A DNA stretch of 64,000 nucleotides from the NCBI GenBank assembly GCA_037976565.1, contig CP137668.1:29031373-29095372 (forward strand). The letters run 5' to 3'. Both the position numbers and the translations under genes were made by a program. The notes beneath the pieces are model-generated. The model did not search any database. It saw only the letters and a list, made by a program, of their open reading frames with translations, and was not told the DNA's origin. Positions 1-12,164 of this stretch are shown here, one piece after another (within the stretch, counting starts at the first letter, position 1; the number at the start of each line of letters is the position of its first letter). Source of the stretch: Mesocentrotus franciscanus (lineage: Eukaryota > Echinodermata > Echinoidea > Camarodonta > Strongylocentrotidae).

Positions 1-1083
1 CTCTCTCCCTCCCCCTCTCTCCATATTCTTCTATCAGCCTTTACGTTTAATATCATATTTCTTCAACTATTTGGGAGGGCGACAACCCTTTTTTAAATAC
101 AGATTTTCGAGGGAGGGTCACCCTTATTCCCTCTGAATCACCGACCCTCTTTGAGGCACTTTTGAAAATGTCCATTCTCTAGCTCTTGTAAACATAATAT
201 AAAACGCAGTCCATTGGCAATAAGCAGATATAGTTAACATTACTATTCCAACAATGTTGAAGAAAAGAAAGCGATATCTAATTTTGAAAGTGGAACTAGA
301 TCCAGGAAGGGCTAGAAAATACAGATCAATGTAGAGATGAGAGAAGAACAACAGGGCGCAAGGGAGATCGATAAAGACTGAGAGAGAGAATAAAAGAAAA
401 TGGGTCAGTATACATGTAGACGATTTGAAAGATTCGCTACGTTCATCTATATAGCGGGATCTATAGCGTAGTTATATGCTTGTAATCCAATACATTCTTC
501 TAGACATTGTTTCAATGTTGCTCGAACATAACTATTTGCTGTTTCTTTGGCATGTTAGCCTATTTTGTGGAGCCGGAGAGCGTTCTCAAGTTCAACTTAA
601 CCATGGAATATAAAACACATACATGGGCCAAAATGTCACAGCCGTACGATGAGTGAATGGGGGAGGAATAATCAGAGGTATATACCAGGAATTGGACTCC
701 ATTGCTGATACGATGCCCTATCTCACCCCTATTTCTGACATAAAAGAAATCTCTGTTACTCTGGGAAGAACTAATCGCATGGATTCAATACATTGATGCA
801 GTATATATCTTTGAAGGTTATTATTTCCGCATGGGGCACAACCGGCTAATGCCCCCCTAAACACAACTGACATTAATGTACACACAACAAAACAAAGTTG
901 CCCAATATTAATTTTTTCTGAAATTGTGCCCTCCCGAAACCAATTTGCACACATGTACATACAACAAAAAATTATATTGACACTGACTCTAGCTTTTCGA
1001 AAGTGTACCCCACCCCACCCCAGTTTACAAATCCTTAATCCACTCATAGAGAGTATGTATCTGGCTCGTTGTCTAATTGATTG
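1..1083. other. Intergenic DNA, no gene seen
   Basis: It opens with a short CT-rich tract. The rest is AT-rich non-coding sequence; the open frames here are short, low in coding character, and match no family I recognise. Confidence 0.5.
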
Positions 1084-1517
1084 TTAAAGATACTATGTCC
1101 CTTTGCAGCCAACATCAAATTCTGTAGAACTTTGCAGGAATTATGAATATGTCATGTATGTCCTATCTGTGAAATTTAAACGCTAGCAGTGTCCTAATAT
1201 TCAGCTGTAAAGGGTACATGAGCATTTGTCTATATCAATTACCCACTTCTTGTAATGGCCAAAATTAAACTGATTGAATCTATGCGCAGCACAAAACGTA
1301 CGACCATTCGGTACAATGGTCTGAAAATCAGACTATTACTTACTGACTTGGTAGCACTTAAGTCGATTTGACAACTAATAGTCTTTATTTTCCCACTTAA
1401 AGACATTTTCAAGCCCCCCCTTTTTTTAGGGAAGTTCTAAATTAGTATTGTCTTTCAAATGCCGTTGGAATTTAAACTTTTCATTTTTTTTGGCCTGCAA
1501 ATGGGACGTACCTTTAA
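1084..1517. mobile_element. TTAA-bounded MITE, family A, copy 1 (internally deleted)
   Basis: Both ends read TTAAAG followed by a short inverted repeat: the left end begins TTAAAGATACTATGTCCC and the right end, read on the minus strand, begins TTAAAGGTACGTCCC. The element aligns in reverse orientation over its whole length with 37198-37742. Relative to that copy about 100 bp are missing near 1197-1205. TTAA at both edges is the target duplication known for piggyBac-type DNA transposons, so a non-autonomous piggyBac-like element is the likely class. That class is inferred from the ends only, and there is no transposase. Confidence 0.7.
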
Positions 1518-1657
1518 TGCAAATGTTCATCAGTCAGTCGGCGATCGGCGTCGGGTCTGACACATACTTGACAGAACTGACGGGTTGCTTCTACCTATTG
1601 TTTCTCCAACTGTTTCTGTTTATGTAGATGATTGTGAAAGCCCCTAACATGCAGGGC

Positions 1658-1938
1658 CACAGAGAGAGAGAGAGAGAGAGGGGGAGATGAAGAGAGAGAG
1701 AGAGAGAGAGGAAGGGAGGGAGAGAGATGGGGGAGGAGAGGGAGATAGAGAGAGAGAGGGGGGTGAGAAAAAGAAAGATAGGTACAGAGAGAAATAAAGA
1801 GAGATAGATGGAAAGGAACAAAGAGAGAAAGATAGAGCGATATAGATGGACAGATAGACAGACAGAAAGATATAGGTAGAGATAAAGGTAAAGAGAGAGG
1901 GTTAAGAGTGAGGGGAAGAGAGAGAGAGAGAGAGAGAG

Positions 1939-1973
<35 letters not shown>

Positions 1974-1982
1974 AGAAGAGAG
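1658..1982. repeat. Compound GA/CA microsatellite
   Basis: A roughly 320-bp purine-rich tract (GA with GATA-like and GGGA interruptions) passes into a pure (AC)n run. The open frames across it are Ser/Leu or Cys/Val repeats and are artefacts of the simple sequence. Confidence 0.95.
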
Positions 1983-2169
1983 ATCTACACGGCATACCAA
2001 ATATTTCCACGCGGTGTCTGATAAAATCTTACATAAACTCCCGCCAGTACGTGCCCTTTAGTTACGCAGATAAAGTTTGCGTGCTTTATTTTGATATCAC
2101 GATTAAAACAGTCCCGGACCTAGTAGACCAACATCAAAATATTTGGAAGGCATGTGCCCTGTAGGCTCT

Positions 2170-2335
2170 AATGCATGAGTGGTAATCCACTCTTCTACAG
2201 GAGTCATACAATTAGGGATCATGTCGATATGGAGTGGAAATCCAAGCTATAAGTAGTGCAATCCACTTTCAAAAAGGTAATTCATAGCACTATAGTTTTA
2301 AATTGATTCCACTATAATTTGGAGTACATTCAACT
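2170..2335. repeat. Degenerate GAGTG/CACTC palindromic motif cluster
   Basis: Short units such as GAGTGGTAATCCACTC and GAGTGGAAATCC recur in both orientations. Similar clusters lie at 21993-22115 and 27885-28045. No gene is visible; this probably belongs to a small repeat family with local hairpins. Confidence 0.4.
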
Positions 2336-2837
2336 TGTTATGTGCACGTCCAGTGGCTTGGATCAGGCTGTTCGCTGCTTCCACATCTAATGTAGATAAG
2401 GATGTCGGTTACATTATGGTCGGAAACCATCGAACTAATCACCTAGGTCTATTATTAATTTGATTAATAAAGCTATTATTGGACTATTATTAACATTTGG
2501 CCAATCGGTATAAAACTTGATATCGTATGTCACTAGGTCAATGCTCGATGCTGGATACTAAAAGCTGTGTCATATATAATTATGTCTATGTGTATCGCGT
2601 TGCCGCTGAGTACCTGCCAACCTGCTGTGTATTTTATCTACGCTCTAGTTAGTCTTGTAAATCACATGCTTTATCGCGAAGTAGACTCGAACATAAAATC
2701 ACATGATAGCCTAGACTATAGTTCAACATACTGCAATCTAAATCTAATGACATTCGGGGACGGATCCGGGGTTTTGTAGGGGAGGAGGGGCAAAACCTGA
2801 AAATTCCTGACAAGCAACAAAAATACCACATGTTAAG

Positions 2838-3534
2838 GTGACTATTGGGTATATTTTTGTAAAGAATAACCAAATACATAAATACTCTACTAGGCAGGCT
2901 GCCTTATACCATGTGTCATCAGCTAGAACTCAGCTTAGGATTAATACACTTGCACATACTGGACCAAAGTATTGGAACTCTTTAGACTGTTCTATTAGGC
3001 AGTCTGTAAGCTCTTCTGTCTTCAAACGTAAGCTGAAATTTCATCTACTGTACACCTACAGTGAATAGATCTTATATTTATTGATATTCAATATAGGTAA
3101 CTGGATTAGCATTGTTCCCTCCCCCGTGTTGTACATTATCCTCCTCCCCTATTTCTTTACTTTTCCATTATCTTTATTCTGTTTTCTTTTTCTTTTTAGT
3201 CTACCATATTCTGTAAATTAGTGGTAGATCTGATATTTATTTATAGTCTGTATAGGTAACTAGATTAGTATTGTTAGTCCCCTCCCCTGTATTGTAACCT
3301 ACCTCTCTAAAAAATGCTGTTCCTGTAAAGGTGATCTGTGTTTTAACAAGCTGTGCTTCTTAACAGACCACCTCTTTTCCACATTTGTTTAAGTCTTTAT
3401 TACTGTTTCATTGTTAATGTATTTACGCTAGTTGACGATGAACATGTTGCTACTGTTTCTGAATGAAATGTTTTTTTATGCAAGTGGAAAGAAATAAATA
3501 AATCTTGAATCTTGAATCTTGAATCTTGAATAAA
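2838..3534 (+). mobile_element. 3' end of a CR1/L2-like non-LTR retrotransposon
   Basis: The frame 2838-3068 encodes the extreme C-terminus typical of CR1/L2-group ORF2 proteins: a STRQAALYHV stretch, then GPKYWNSLDCSIRQS and a final KRKLKFHLL before the stop. It is followed by about 460 bp of 3' UTR ending in tandem CTTGAAT units at about 3504-3531. Short terminal tandem repeats instead of poly-A are characteristic of CR1/L2 3' ends. Within the UTR a block at about 3068-3130 is repeated with divergence at about 3226-3300. The copy is 5'-truncated, which is normal for these elements, and the reverse transcriptase core is absent. Confidence 0.8.
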
Positions 3535-3930
3535 ATTTGAAACGGGGCACATAAGGTCTTAGGGAATCATTTGTTCTCGCTTTGTACACAAGATATGGAC
3601 GATATGGTTCAAATAAAGGAGGAAACACGCGGCTTGATGTTCCCCTCCCGGTTTTCCTTCTAAATTCGCCAGTGGTGGTCCGTTTCCACTTCTCTTACAT
3701 CATAGAATGTCTGAACAAAACCATGTCAAGTACACAACAAGCTATGTGACAATGCACTTGATCTTCCCTGGTGTTTGCAAATATACAATGATTTATATTG
3801 TTGAAGGAGTGGTGATTATAAATGTTTGCCAACTGTTCTTGTAAATGATAAACATGTATTGAGTCATTGTTTCATTGAAAATGAACATCAATGTTCGTCA
3901 CATATTTCCTCTGCATTTGAGTCCTCTGAT

Positions 3931-4154
3931 GCCCGTATACACACGAGACGTAATTTACCTGACGTAGGACTGCGTCAACGATTGGTGCGGCCTTTGACGC
4001 GTCATGTAATGGTAACATCGTACAAAAGTTGTTGCACAATGAACAGTGAATAAATTGCGATGAATCATTGACGTATGCATGAGTTAAGTACATTAACGGG
4101 CGTGATTAGCGCACCTAGTAACGCAACTGAAAAGACGCCTCGTGTGCAATGGGC
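3931..4154. mobile_element. CpG-rich inverted-repeat element (probable MITE)
   Basis: The left end reads GCCCGTATACACACGAGACG and the right end read on the minus strand is similar (GCCCATTGCACACGAGGCG), giving imperfect terminal inverted repeats of about 40 bp. The inner part contains a palindromic TGACGTAGGACTGCGTCA-type motif that recurs at 57690-57745. I found no convincing target duplication, so the transposon class is unknown. Confidence 0.5.
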
Positions 4155-5325
4155 AATGGATTTCAATAGTCGACGACAAAAGCCATAAAGCCTATAAAGA
4201 GTCTTTTGCCGCATAACCTAGCTATAACTAATTCAAATCTATTCCATCATTCATATCCTGCATAAGCACTACACGTATACAGTTGAAACCTGATAGAGTT
4301 GTCAAAATGACGCAGAAAACGTAGTCGGTGTTGATGACGTTAATAGCGACCAGGCAATTCTGTCCACCGTCGTCGCTTTCATCAAAATCATCAAACCGCC
4401 CTCACGCTCCGCATCTCAAATTCAAACCAGATTTACCGCGAGTCGCTTGGTTGCCCATAGCAACCGCATCACGTCCAATGCGCCTAATATTTCTCGTCCC
4501 TTCTGGAGAATTACATTTCGACCACGAATGAGTACAAACAAACACCGCTTGGCTCAAAAAGGGAAATTGAACGAATGAAAAAAAATTCAGTTGAGGTGAT
4601 GTAGTATGTCTCATAAACAATGAAAAGGACGTTATTTCAATACTGAAAGCTTTGAAGAAGGTGGAAACTTACAGGAAATAGATGCAAACGACTGAAACAT
4701 GTACCGTTATTGCAAGAATAGAACATTCAATCGGAGTACTATTCCATGGGAAATTCTATTATCTGATGTGAGGACATATTTCAGCAGTTTCTCATATGGG
4801 GGATAATTTAAAATATGTACATGACCTTCACTTCACCCCTTATTGTTATTACCATATCTACACTTTGAAATAATTTTAAAAATAATCCCCATTATCTATA
4901 AAAAAAAAAAAGAAAAAAACAAAGAAGATTTGTAAAAGTGCTGTTAGTCGGAACTGTAAAAATATGTTACTTCAGTCTGTAAGTTCATTAGTTCATTTGT
5001 TTGTTTATTTGTCTTTAATGAAATGAATACGTGACCAAATCTTCCAGCAGAACGAGCGAAGTTGGTGTCACTAAGGAGTCATGACCTGGAATCGTCTTGA
5101 ATCTGTTCATTCATTCGTAAATTTGACCTCTGCCTACGTTTACTACCGTCACACTGCATGAACTTAACCAGAGCAAGGGAGGATTCGTTCTTGTCCGCTT
5201 ACTTCAGACAAAGTCATTAAATTGCTCAAGTCGATTTATTTGTTTTCTTTCACCTGTTTACGATATCTGATTCTATTTTGTTTTAAGTTCAAACACTGAA
5301 GAAAAAAATGTTATTGACTGTATGG
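4155..5325. other. Intergenic DNA with a short poly-A tract
   Basis: AT-rich sequence with an A-rich run near 4900-4920. A GC-richer patch at 4330-4530 is open in several frames but lacks recognisable domains or a paired splice-site structure, so I do not call an exon. Confidence 0.4.
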
Positions 5326-5337
5326 TTGGTTTTCGCA

Positions 5338-5590
5338 TCAAAAGGTTATTTTTTGGATCAACTTTATTTTATGGAATCTATTGTACATGGCAGCTATAGT
5401 ATTACGATTTTTGTCTCTATTATTTGGTGATTGAGACCCTACAGATACGAAATGGCTCCCGCACTTAATAATCTTTTGGATCAACATATTTTTAATGGAA
5501 TTTATTTTAAATGGCCATAATCCATTTTTCCCTCTATTGTTTGGTGATTGAGAGCCTTACGAAGTGCATGGATAAACAACATTGAACAAC
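5338..5590. repeat. Imperfect tandem duplication, about 120-bp unit
   Basis: Two adjacent units share TTTTGGATCAAC, TGGAAT, ATGGC and the stretch CTATTRTTTGGTGATTGAGA in the same order. The copies begin near 5345 and 5470. They are clearly diverged, so this is an old duplication. Confidence 0.7.
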
Positions 5591-5599
5591 AGGATGAGC

Positions 5600-7200
5600 T
5601 TTGTGAAATTAGTTTCATAAGAAAGTTGGCATTCAGTTTGATATAGTGATCTACAATTCGCAACTTGTTATCAGTCAGTTGGTTCGTGTATATCAAGGGA
5701 TCAATGTTACATTCCAATTTAATTATAATTCAATCTAACACATTATACAGTACTAGTAATTTGTAACTTCACATTAACATGGTCGTTCGAGGAACTTTTA
5801 TCATTTTGATCGTTCAATAATTGGCATATCTAGGGGATTTCCCTTTTCCTTCTTCACTAAAAATATAATATACATTTCACCACTCGCACGATATTAGATC
5901 ATTTTCACCTCGAATCCCAATCACTGTTACTTTATTTTGTCAAAGACAATTCAACACCACTCCCACTCAATAAATATTGAGATTAGATAACTGTGAAACA
6001 TTATTATTCAACTCGCAGTCTAGATTTTGACCTATACATGAACCAAGCGACTTGGCTCTAAATCTGGGAAAATAATCAGTGATGAGTTTAACAAGTCATC
6101 TGCTGTTTTCCTGATGTTTTCCCTTGTTTGCGCTATTTTTAATACCCTATCAAGTGAGAGAAGGGTGGAGAAAGAGCTTCCCAGATGGCCCTGGTGTGTG
6201 GACCTGTCATTGGCAGAACACCTGAGACATACAGAGAGAGAGAGAGAGAGAGAGAGACCATGTGAAAATATTCGAAAGGCAAGACAAGGTCACTAACATC
6301 TGAACATGGGTTCGAATATGTTGGTCATAACAATCTTGGTGTAGAGCTTGATGGTAATTCATGTTGAAAGCCTCATGCTGGGCAAAGTGTCAAGTATGAT
6401 AGGGTCCGTGACCCAGCCAATTGAACTTTCACACGAGGGTTTTAAATAAAGGATTTAGTTTCGTTTGGACCGAGATGATATTTGTTAAGAAATACAGTTT
6501 GTATCGCATACATATTGTTGAAAAGAGTACATGGTTATAATGATAGGATGAAAAATTTCAGTATCAATTTCAGTTAGAAATTTGATTTCGTGTCAAACAA
6601 AAATCTAATAGGCCTATATACCGGTTTTTTCGGAATGTAAAAAATGAAGGTCTATTTATGGTGACGATTTGTCATAACCCCGTTTCTGTTAAGTGAATGA
6701 GGTATTAAACTCCCTACATAATGCCCTGTCATATAACATGACATTATTTCTTTCCGTTTTTGATTACATAGTACATCTTTGTATTGCATAAAAGAAATAC
6801 AATAAAATAAAATAAACATTGTCTCTGGCATGTCAGGATTGTAATAAAAATGGAAAGAACATCAGCAAAATATGCAATGAATAAAATCAACATACGTGTA
6901 CTTCAAGTACAAAGCACCACATTAACAACAGTCCATAATTAGCAACTAACACCACAACTAAGCTATGCATCATAAATGTATGTTGTATGATGAAGGTGAT
7001 GATGAATGCGGAAGTGCATGTTAATGTAAGTTTCCAAGTCGAATTCAAAGTCTTAAAGTTCAGTTAAAAGCATCAAGAATCATGAAAAAACATTATTGTA
7101 AGCCTGCGGGATCATTATTACGTATCATATAGGTCAAGGGAGACGCTGGGAGGTAACTGTGGTACCATAACTGCATTATTTACCATTACGTGATTGTAAA
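5600..7200. other. Intergenic DNA with a short (GA)n
   Basis: AT-rich DNA without recognisable coding exons. A (GA)n microsatellite lies at about 6232-6256. The open frame that runs into it has no domain support. Confidence 0.4.
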
Positions 7201-7211
7201 GCCCTAAATAA

Positions 7212-7874
7212 ATGGGGGAAAATGAAAAGAAAGAAATGGAAAGAAGAGAACAGAATAGTAAAGAAAAGAAAAGAAAAATAAAAAAGAAAAGAAAAGAAAA
7301 GAAAAGAAAAGAAAGAAAAGGAAAGAAGAGAAAAGAAAAGAAAAGAAGAGAAGAGAAAAAAAAGAAAAGAACAGAAAAGAAAAGAATGAAAAGGAAAGAA
7401 GAGAAAAGAAAAGAAAAGAAAAGAAGAGAAAAGAACAGAAAAGAAAAAGAAAAGAAAGAAATAAAAGAAAAGAAAAGAAAAGAAAAGAAAAGAAAAGAAA
7501 AGAAAGAAAAGGAAAGAAAAGAAAAGAAAGAAAAGGAAAGAAGAGAAGAGAAAAGAAAAGAAAAGAAAAGAAAAGAAGAGAAGAGAAAAGAAAAGAAAAG
7601 AAAAGGAAAGAAAAGAAAAGAAAAGAAAAGAAAGAAAAGGAAAGAAGAGAAGAGAAAAGAAAAGAAAAGAAAAGGAAAGAAAAGAAAAGAAAAGAAAAGA
7701 AAAGAAAAGAAAAGAAAAGAAAAGAAAAGAAGAGAAGAGAAAAGAAAAGAAAAGAAAAGGAAAGAAAAGAAAAGAAAAGAAAAGAAAGAAAAGGAAAGAA
7801 GAGAAGAGAAAAGAAAAGAAAAGAAAAGGAAAGAAAAGAAAAGAAAAGAAAAGAAAAGAAAAGAAAAGAAAAGA
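7212..7874 (+). repeat. Long AAAAG-type polypurine tract
   Basis: About 660 bp of almost pure purine on the plus strand, built from AAAAG units with AGAAG and GGAAAG variants. There are higher-order repeats in which blocks such as AAAGGAAAGAAGAGAAGAG return. The plus-strand Lys/Glu/Arg frame and the minus-strand Phe/Leu/Ser frame are by-products of the repeat. Confidence 0.97.
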
Positions 7875-8582
7875 ATTATGTTCTATAGAAAGATTAAGCT
7901 TACTACTGGTAAACAACTTCATTTTTGCCATGCAAAACAAATATATTGAGAGATCATACTTCATGTCAAATGTTTTCCTGGGCTAAAACAAAGTGAATAG
8001 TGTCGTGTAGAGATCGGTGTATCAGTATGCGATATTGGCAGTAGGAGAGGTACATACAATGAAGCAGCAAGGAGAGGCTTGTAATTCCGGAGTCATTTAT
8101 GAGAGTATTTATTATCTCCAAACTTTGGAGAATCAAATCAGTCACATCATTATGGACGTCCACATATGTAAAACACAAGATGAAGAGAGAGAGCCAGCTA
8201 GAAAGAGGGTCTTGATCTAATGGTGATCAAAATCCTCCCTCCAGAAAATAATAAAATAAGTAATATTTATACAGAAGGATACAAGTAATATGAGGCTAGG
8301 TTACATTGTGTAAAAGGGACAAAGACATGAATGAGGGCCGCCAAACAAAGTCATAAATGGGCCCGCCAGAACAATAGACCTTAGAGGTGGTCTTTCCTGG
8401 GAAGTGGATTATGAATGCTCTTGGTCTTTCTATGGGGAAGGATTATAAAGATATAAACTTGGCTTTTAAGTGCATCTCAAACTGGGCATCTTGTCAGGGT
8501 ATAAATATGAGGGTACTTTATAATTAACTGGGTTTTGGGACAATACTATACACAACAATAGGGAATGTACTATAGACTGTGA

Positions 8583-8905
8583 AAAATGAGACCGACAGCT
8601 CACGAAACTGACAGCTAATGAGACCGACAGCTCACGAGACCGAAAGCACACGAAACTGACAGCTCACGAGACCGAAAGCACACGAAGCTGTCTAGTGGAC
8701 GGTCGGTCTCGTAAGCGGTTGGTCTAATCATGGACCCTCCCATAGTCTAATGAACTCTCTAAAAGCTGTCAGAAGGCTCACGAGCCCGACAAGTTAGGTC
8801 TTCTGGGCCTTAATTCTGAGTTCTGACAATTTTTAGTGCGCTGTTGGTCTCGTATGCCGTCGGTATCGTGTTCCGTCGGTCTCGTGGTCTGAATGCGGTC
8901 GTAAT
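8583..8905. repeat. Opposed arrays of a GAGACCGACAGCTCACGA unit
   Basis: From about 8588 to 8695 the plus strand carries five or so diverged copies of an 18-bp unit close to GAGACCGACAGCTCACGA. From about 8699 to 8900 the same motif appears in the opposite orientation (GGTCTCGT, CGTCGGTCTCGTGG). A single plus-oriented copy lies between. A second cluster with the same motif is at 17225-17480. There is no coding content, and the arrangement resembles a small foldback element. Confidence 0.7.
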
Positions 8906-9099
8906 GGGAAATACAGAAGTACTGGAATGAATGTGAACCTGAAAATGACTCTACGATACTCTTTTCAAATTACTGCAAATAGCTTTTCAATGGAATAATT
9001 ATGCTTGACGACAAGAAATGCCAAAAGTGCCCCTTTATTTGATATCGTGAAATATACTTTTCGCTATCTGAAAGGGGAAAAGGCTACAAAAACGCTGCT

Positions 9100-9500
9100 T
9101 AAAGATAAAGTTGAGTTCTGGTCATGCAATTGCATTGTGAAAGAAACGTTGTGGAATCGATCAGAAAAGGTTGATCATCTAGCATATAAGTATTGATGTG
9201 TACTGCAAGGTTCTGGAATCATCAAAATGATAAGAAATTTGGCCCAGTCTTGGTAAAGTTACAAGCACTGTACACAGAAAGATGTATATGGGACTACACG
9301 AACATGTGGCATAAAAATCCGTCCCGATTTTTATGATTTTACATGCCATATTTAGAATATTAAGGCATTTGAAGAGCCATGCTTTTCAGGGAACATTTTG
9401 TATTTGATGTTTTTTCCACACTTGCATAATAACAATGATAACGCTCACAAATTACTTTTCACCTCTTCCCAGAACTCAACCTTCTCTTTAAAAGTTCTTT
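9100..9500 (+). repeat. Interspersed repeat family B, copy 1
   Basis: Shares long stretches with 49095-49440, with the same words in the same order: TGCATTGTGAAAGAAAC, GGCCCAGTCTTGG, AGATGTATATGGGACTAC, AAGGCATTTGAAGAGCC and CCACACTTGCATAATAA. More diverged copies are at 33410-33965 and 36960-37150. No protein signature is visible; probably a non-autonomous element whose ends I could not define. Confidence 0.75.
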
Positions 9501-9889
9501 TATTGACAGTAATGAAGCACAGCTATAATGAGACCTGTATCAGCCATCGAATATTTCACAGAGCGCATTCTTGGGGAGGGGGGAGGGGTGTGACGGGAGT
9601 GCAATTCGTCTTTTAACACTTCTCATTATCATTGTTATTTTCAAGATTATCTCATATTTCATCGCAGATATTGTTTTTAAGGCATTATCCCTTTGTAGAT
9701 TTACGGAACACCTTGGGAGCTGGGAATTATTCGGAGAAAGACTCAGATTCAGGTTTGAAAGGAATCCCACAACCCGTCTTCAAGACGTCTACGTGCCGTC
9801 AAAGAGGCCAGTTGAGAACGATTTGAAGAAAATAAGTGGAATGTCAAAATGTTTCTGGGTTTGCGACATGTTCATGACCCCTAGGTGAG

Positions 9890-11280
9890 AAATAACCAGG
9901 TAGGGTAAATAAACAGTGATGTTTTTTTAATAAGTGAAGCACACTACACATGTACTACTCAGTCCCGACCTGCGGGGATTTGACAGGGAAAGAAAGAGGA
10001 AATAGAAAAAGAAAAAAGCGTGAACTCATAGTAAGTGGTAATACACCCCCCCCCCCCACACACACACACTATCGCGTCATATCTCAGCTCATATTAGCTC
10101 TTGTCAGAAGTATTTGTGAACATTAGCCTCCGACATGTCCGACTCAGTCGATTATTTTTTCGATTTTCCGATTCTGACGCAATCGAGGTGAATAATAACA
10201 ATAGTCTCGTGTAAACAAAAATAAATAAAAAATAATCTAACTTATGCTGAATTTCACTGAAGCAATGCGAACCCGCAAGCCGTAACGAACTTTGACTAAG
10301 AAAAATATATTCAAACAAGAACATCGCATTGAAAAGATACAAACAAACAAATGCAAACAAACGATATTATTCACAACTTTTCAGCTGAGAAATCTAATCA
10401 TTATACGGTGATATGAAAATGTACTCGGTGCCTGCACATAGAAACGATTTTAACTACCAGAGAAGCTCATAAATCCCTGGAGAAAAAACAAACAACTAAA
10501 CAAGGTTGAAAATTATACGGTTTCTGATTACGTTTGGTGTTACAAGTTAATACAAGAAACAATGTGAAAGGAGAGCGCGTACTCTGTAAAGCTTTCAGAC
10601 TTCAGTCCACACTTGTCCAAGACATCGAGAAAAGATAAGTTATATTATTTCCGTAAAGTGGAGCGTAAAGAGTAACGTCATAGTAGCTACAGTCCGATTT
10701 GACAACGGGACGATATTTAGAGAGTTAATTTGGTAAGGAAAGAAAAATGGCACGACATTGACGAAAAATGATCTATTTATCTATCTTCCAAGGTATCTTC
10801 TCCCAGTTTGGAGGTTGCTTGAAACATTTCTCCACACATCTCTGTTTTATGCCATCCTAGTACACTCTTGCAATGTCATTCCACTCCACGTCTTAGGGAT
10901 AAAAACGAATAGCATTTAATTCGTGTATTTTTTACCAATAATTATTCTTTACGAAGTAGGTGGTAGTAGAATATTGGGCATTGACAGACACTATTGGGGA
11001 GAAGAAGAGGTAAGGAAGGAGAACTGCATTGTCTACAGTATTCTTTCAGAATCTCGGGTAACGGTAAAGGTAACGTCCAAAAAGTATAGTTTCGGCAGAG
11101 AGGGCTGGAGGAGAGAGGGGTTAGTGACAAGGGCTTGGAGCTAATGGTGACGGCCAGAAACAGAGGGACAACACGACCACCACAGAGAGAGAGAGAAAAC
11201 GAAAAAAGTAAACCGTCAGTCGAAAGCAGATCCACATGCACGATTCACAATCACGTTTGTGCTGAAAATATGAAACTTTT
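9890..11280. other. Region downstream of the candidate signal-peptide exon
   Basis: If the minus-strand exon at 11297-11354 is real, its gene continues leftwards into this interval or beyond. I could not identify a partner exon. A C/CA run lies at 10046-10068; the rest is AT-rich. Confidence 0.35.
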
Positions 11281-11296
11281 AAAAGGTATCACTTAC

Positions 11297-11354
11297 TTGC
11301 ACCAAAAACAGCAGGCACCACCGCCAACAGAGCAACGCATACAAAGAACTTCAT
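11297..11354 (-). CDS. Candidate first coding exon with signal peptide
   Basis: On the minus strand an ATG at 11354 opens MKFFVCVALLAVVPAVFGA, a textbook secretory signal peptide: basic n-region, hydrophobic core and a small-residue cleavage site at Val-Phe-Gly-Ala. One base after the last whole codon the frame meets an excellent donor, GTAAGT, at 11296-11291 (phase 1 intron). The 5' leader would run to about 11555, below a TATA-like box. The product would be a secreted or membrane protein of unknown family, and no downstream exon was recognised to the left. The carbonic anhydrase gene at 54-58 kb ends far to the right, so this is a separate gene. The exon could still be chance, but signal peptide, donor and TATA box are correctly ordered. 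Confidence 0.55.
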
Positions 11355-11577
11355 CTTCAAACTTATTCAACTTTTCCGCTAAGCAAGGAGAAAATCGTTC
11401 AAATATTGAATTTTGTCACAAACCGTCGTAAAAAAGGAGTTACACCTGTTTATACCCTTGGGCCAAGATGACGAATGTAAGGCAGATGCTAAGGGATGTC
11501 GTCCTTCTACCAGATGGGAAGGGGTCTCTTGGTCCGGATGAAGGGAAGGGCTGCGAATGAACTGTGGATAAAATTCC

Positions 11578-11592
11578 GTCAGTATATATAAT
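11578..11592 (-). promoter_or_regulatory. TATA-like box upstream of the signal-peptide exon
   Basis: The minus strand reads ATTATATATACTG here, about 225 bp upstream of the candidate ATG at 11354. A start site 25-30 bp downstream would give a leader of about 200 nt. The call rests only on motif and position. Confidence 0.3.
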
Positions 11593-11717
11593 GTGTATGG
11601 AGCTGTGCGTCACGGTCCACGGATATCGATCTTCATTGTCGCCAGACCCCAAGTCGATAATTCATGATAATTGCAACTGCGCATGCGCGCGGCAAATCGT
11701 CGGTGCCGATTTTTGTT

Positions 11718-11750
11718 CTCTCTCCATTCTCTCTCTCTCTCTCTCTCACC
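11718..11750. repeat. (CT)n microsatellite
   Basis: Short CT run upstream of the candidate signal-peptide exon; GA on the minus strand. Confidence 0.9.
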
Positions 11751-12164
11751 CTTCTGTAAACGTTATATTTTCTATTCACTTTAGGTGCTTCAGCAGGTAG
11801 CGAGTGGGTAGTTAATATCAATGCGTGTATCTTTTCTTTTCTTTGCATACTGGCGGAGTAGGCCTAGGAGCCTAGTAAGGCAACAACAACAAAATCCTGG
11901 TACATAATTAAAAGTTCAACGTTAAGTTGAGCAACCGAGTAAATCACCAAGGCGCACATCCTCTATGAATATGAAAAATATATTTGTTTTTGTTTTTATA
12001 TTTTTTAATTGCAAAAAACATGGCAAGATAACATTTCAATTAAGACAAATGCGACTGGGTCTTTTATATGTCTCCGTGCTAAATTCAGTATAGGAAATGC
12101 TTGGAATTATTCTTGACATATCACGATGAAAACAAAAAGTCTATAATCAAATGTCAACCGACGG

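Noticed and set aside
1591..2010. Open frames of Ser/Leu and Cys/Val repeats
   Set aside because: Translation of the GA/CA microsatellite; no non-repeat coding sequence.
4330..4530. GC-richer patch as a possible exon
   Set aside because: Several frames open but none has a domain or clear acceptor-donor pair.
7176..7964. Long Phe/Ser/Leu (minus) and Lys/Glu/Arg (plus) frames
   Set aside because: Direct products of the AAAAG tract; no stop codons arise in a pure purine repeat.
9571..9888. 105-codon frame with a hydrophobic stretch
   Set aside because: No recognisable domain, no splice context, and two overlapping alternative frames of equal quality.
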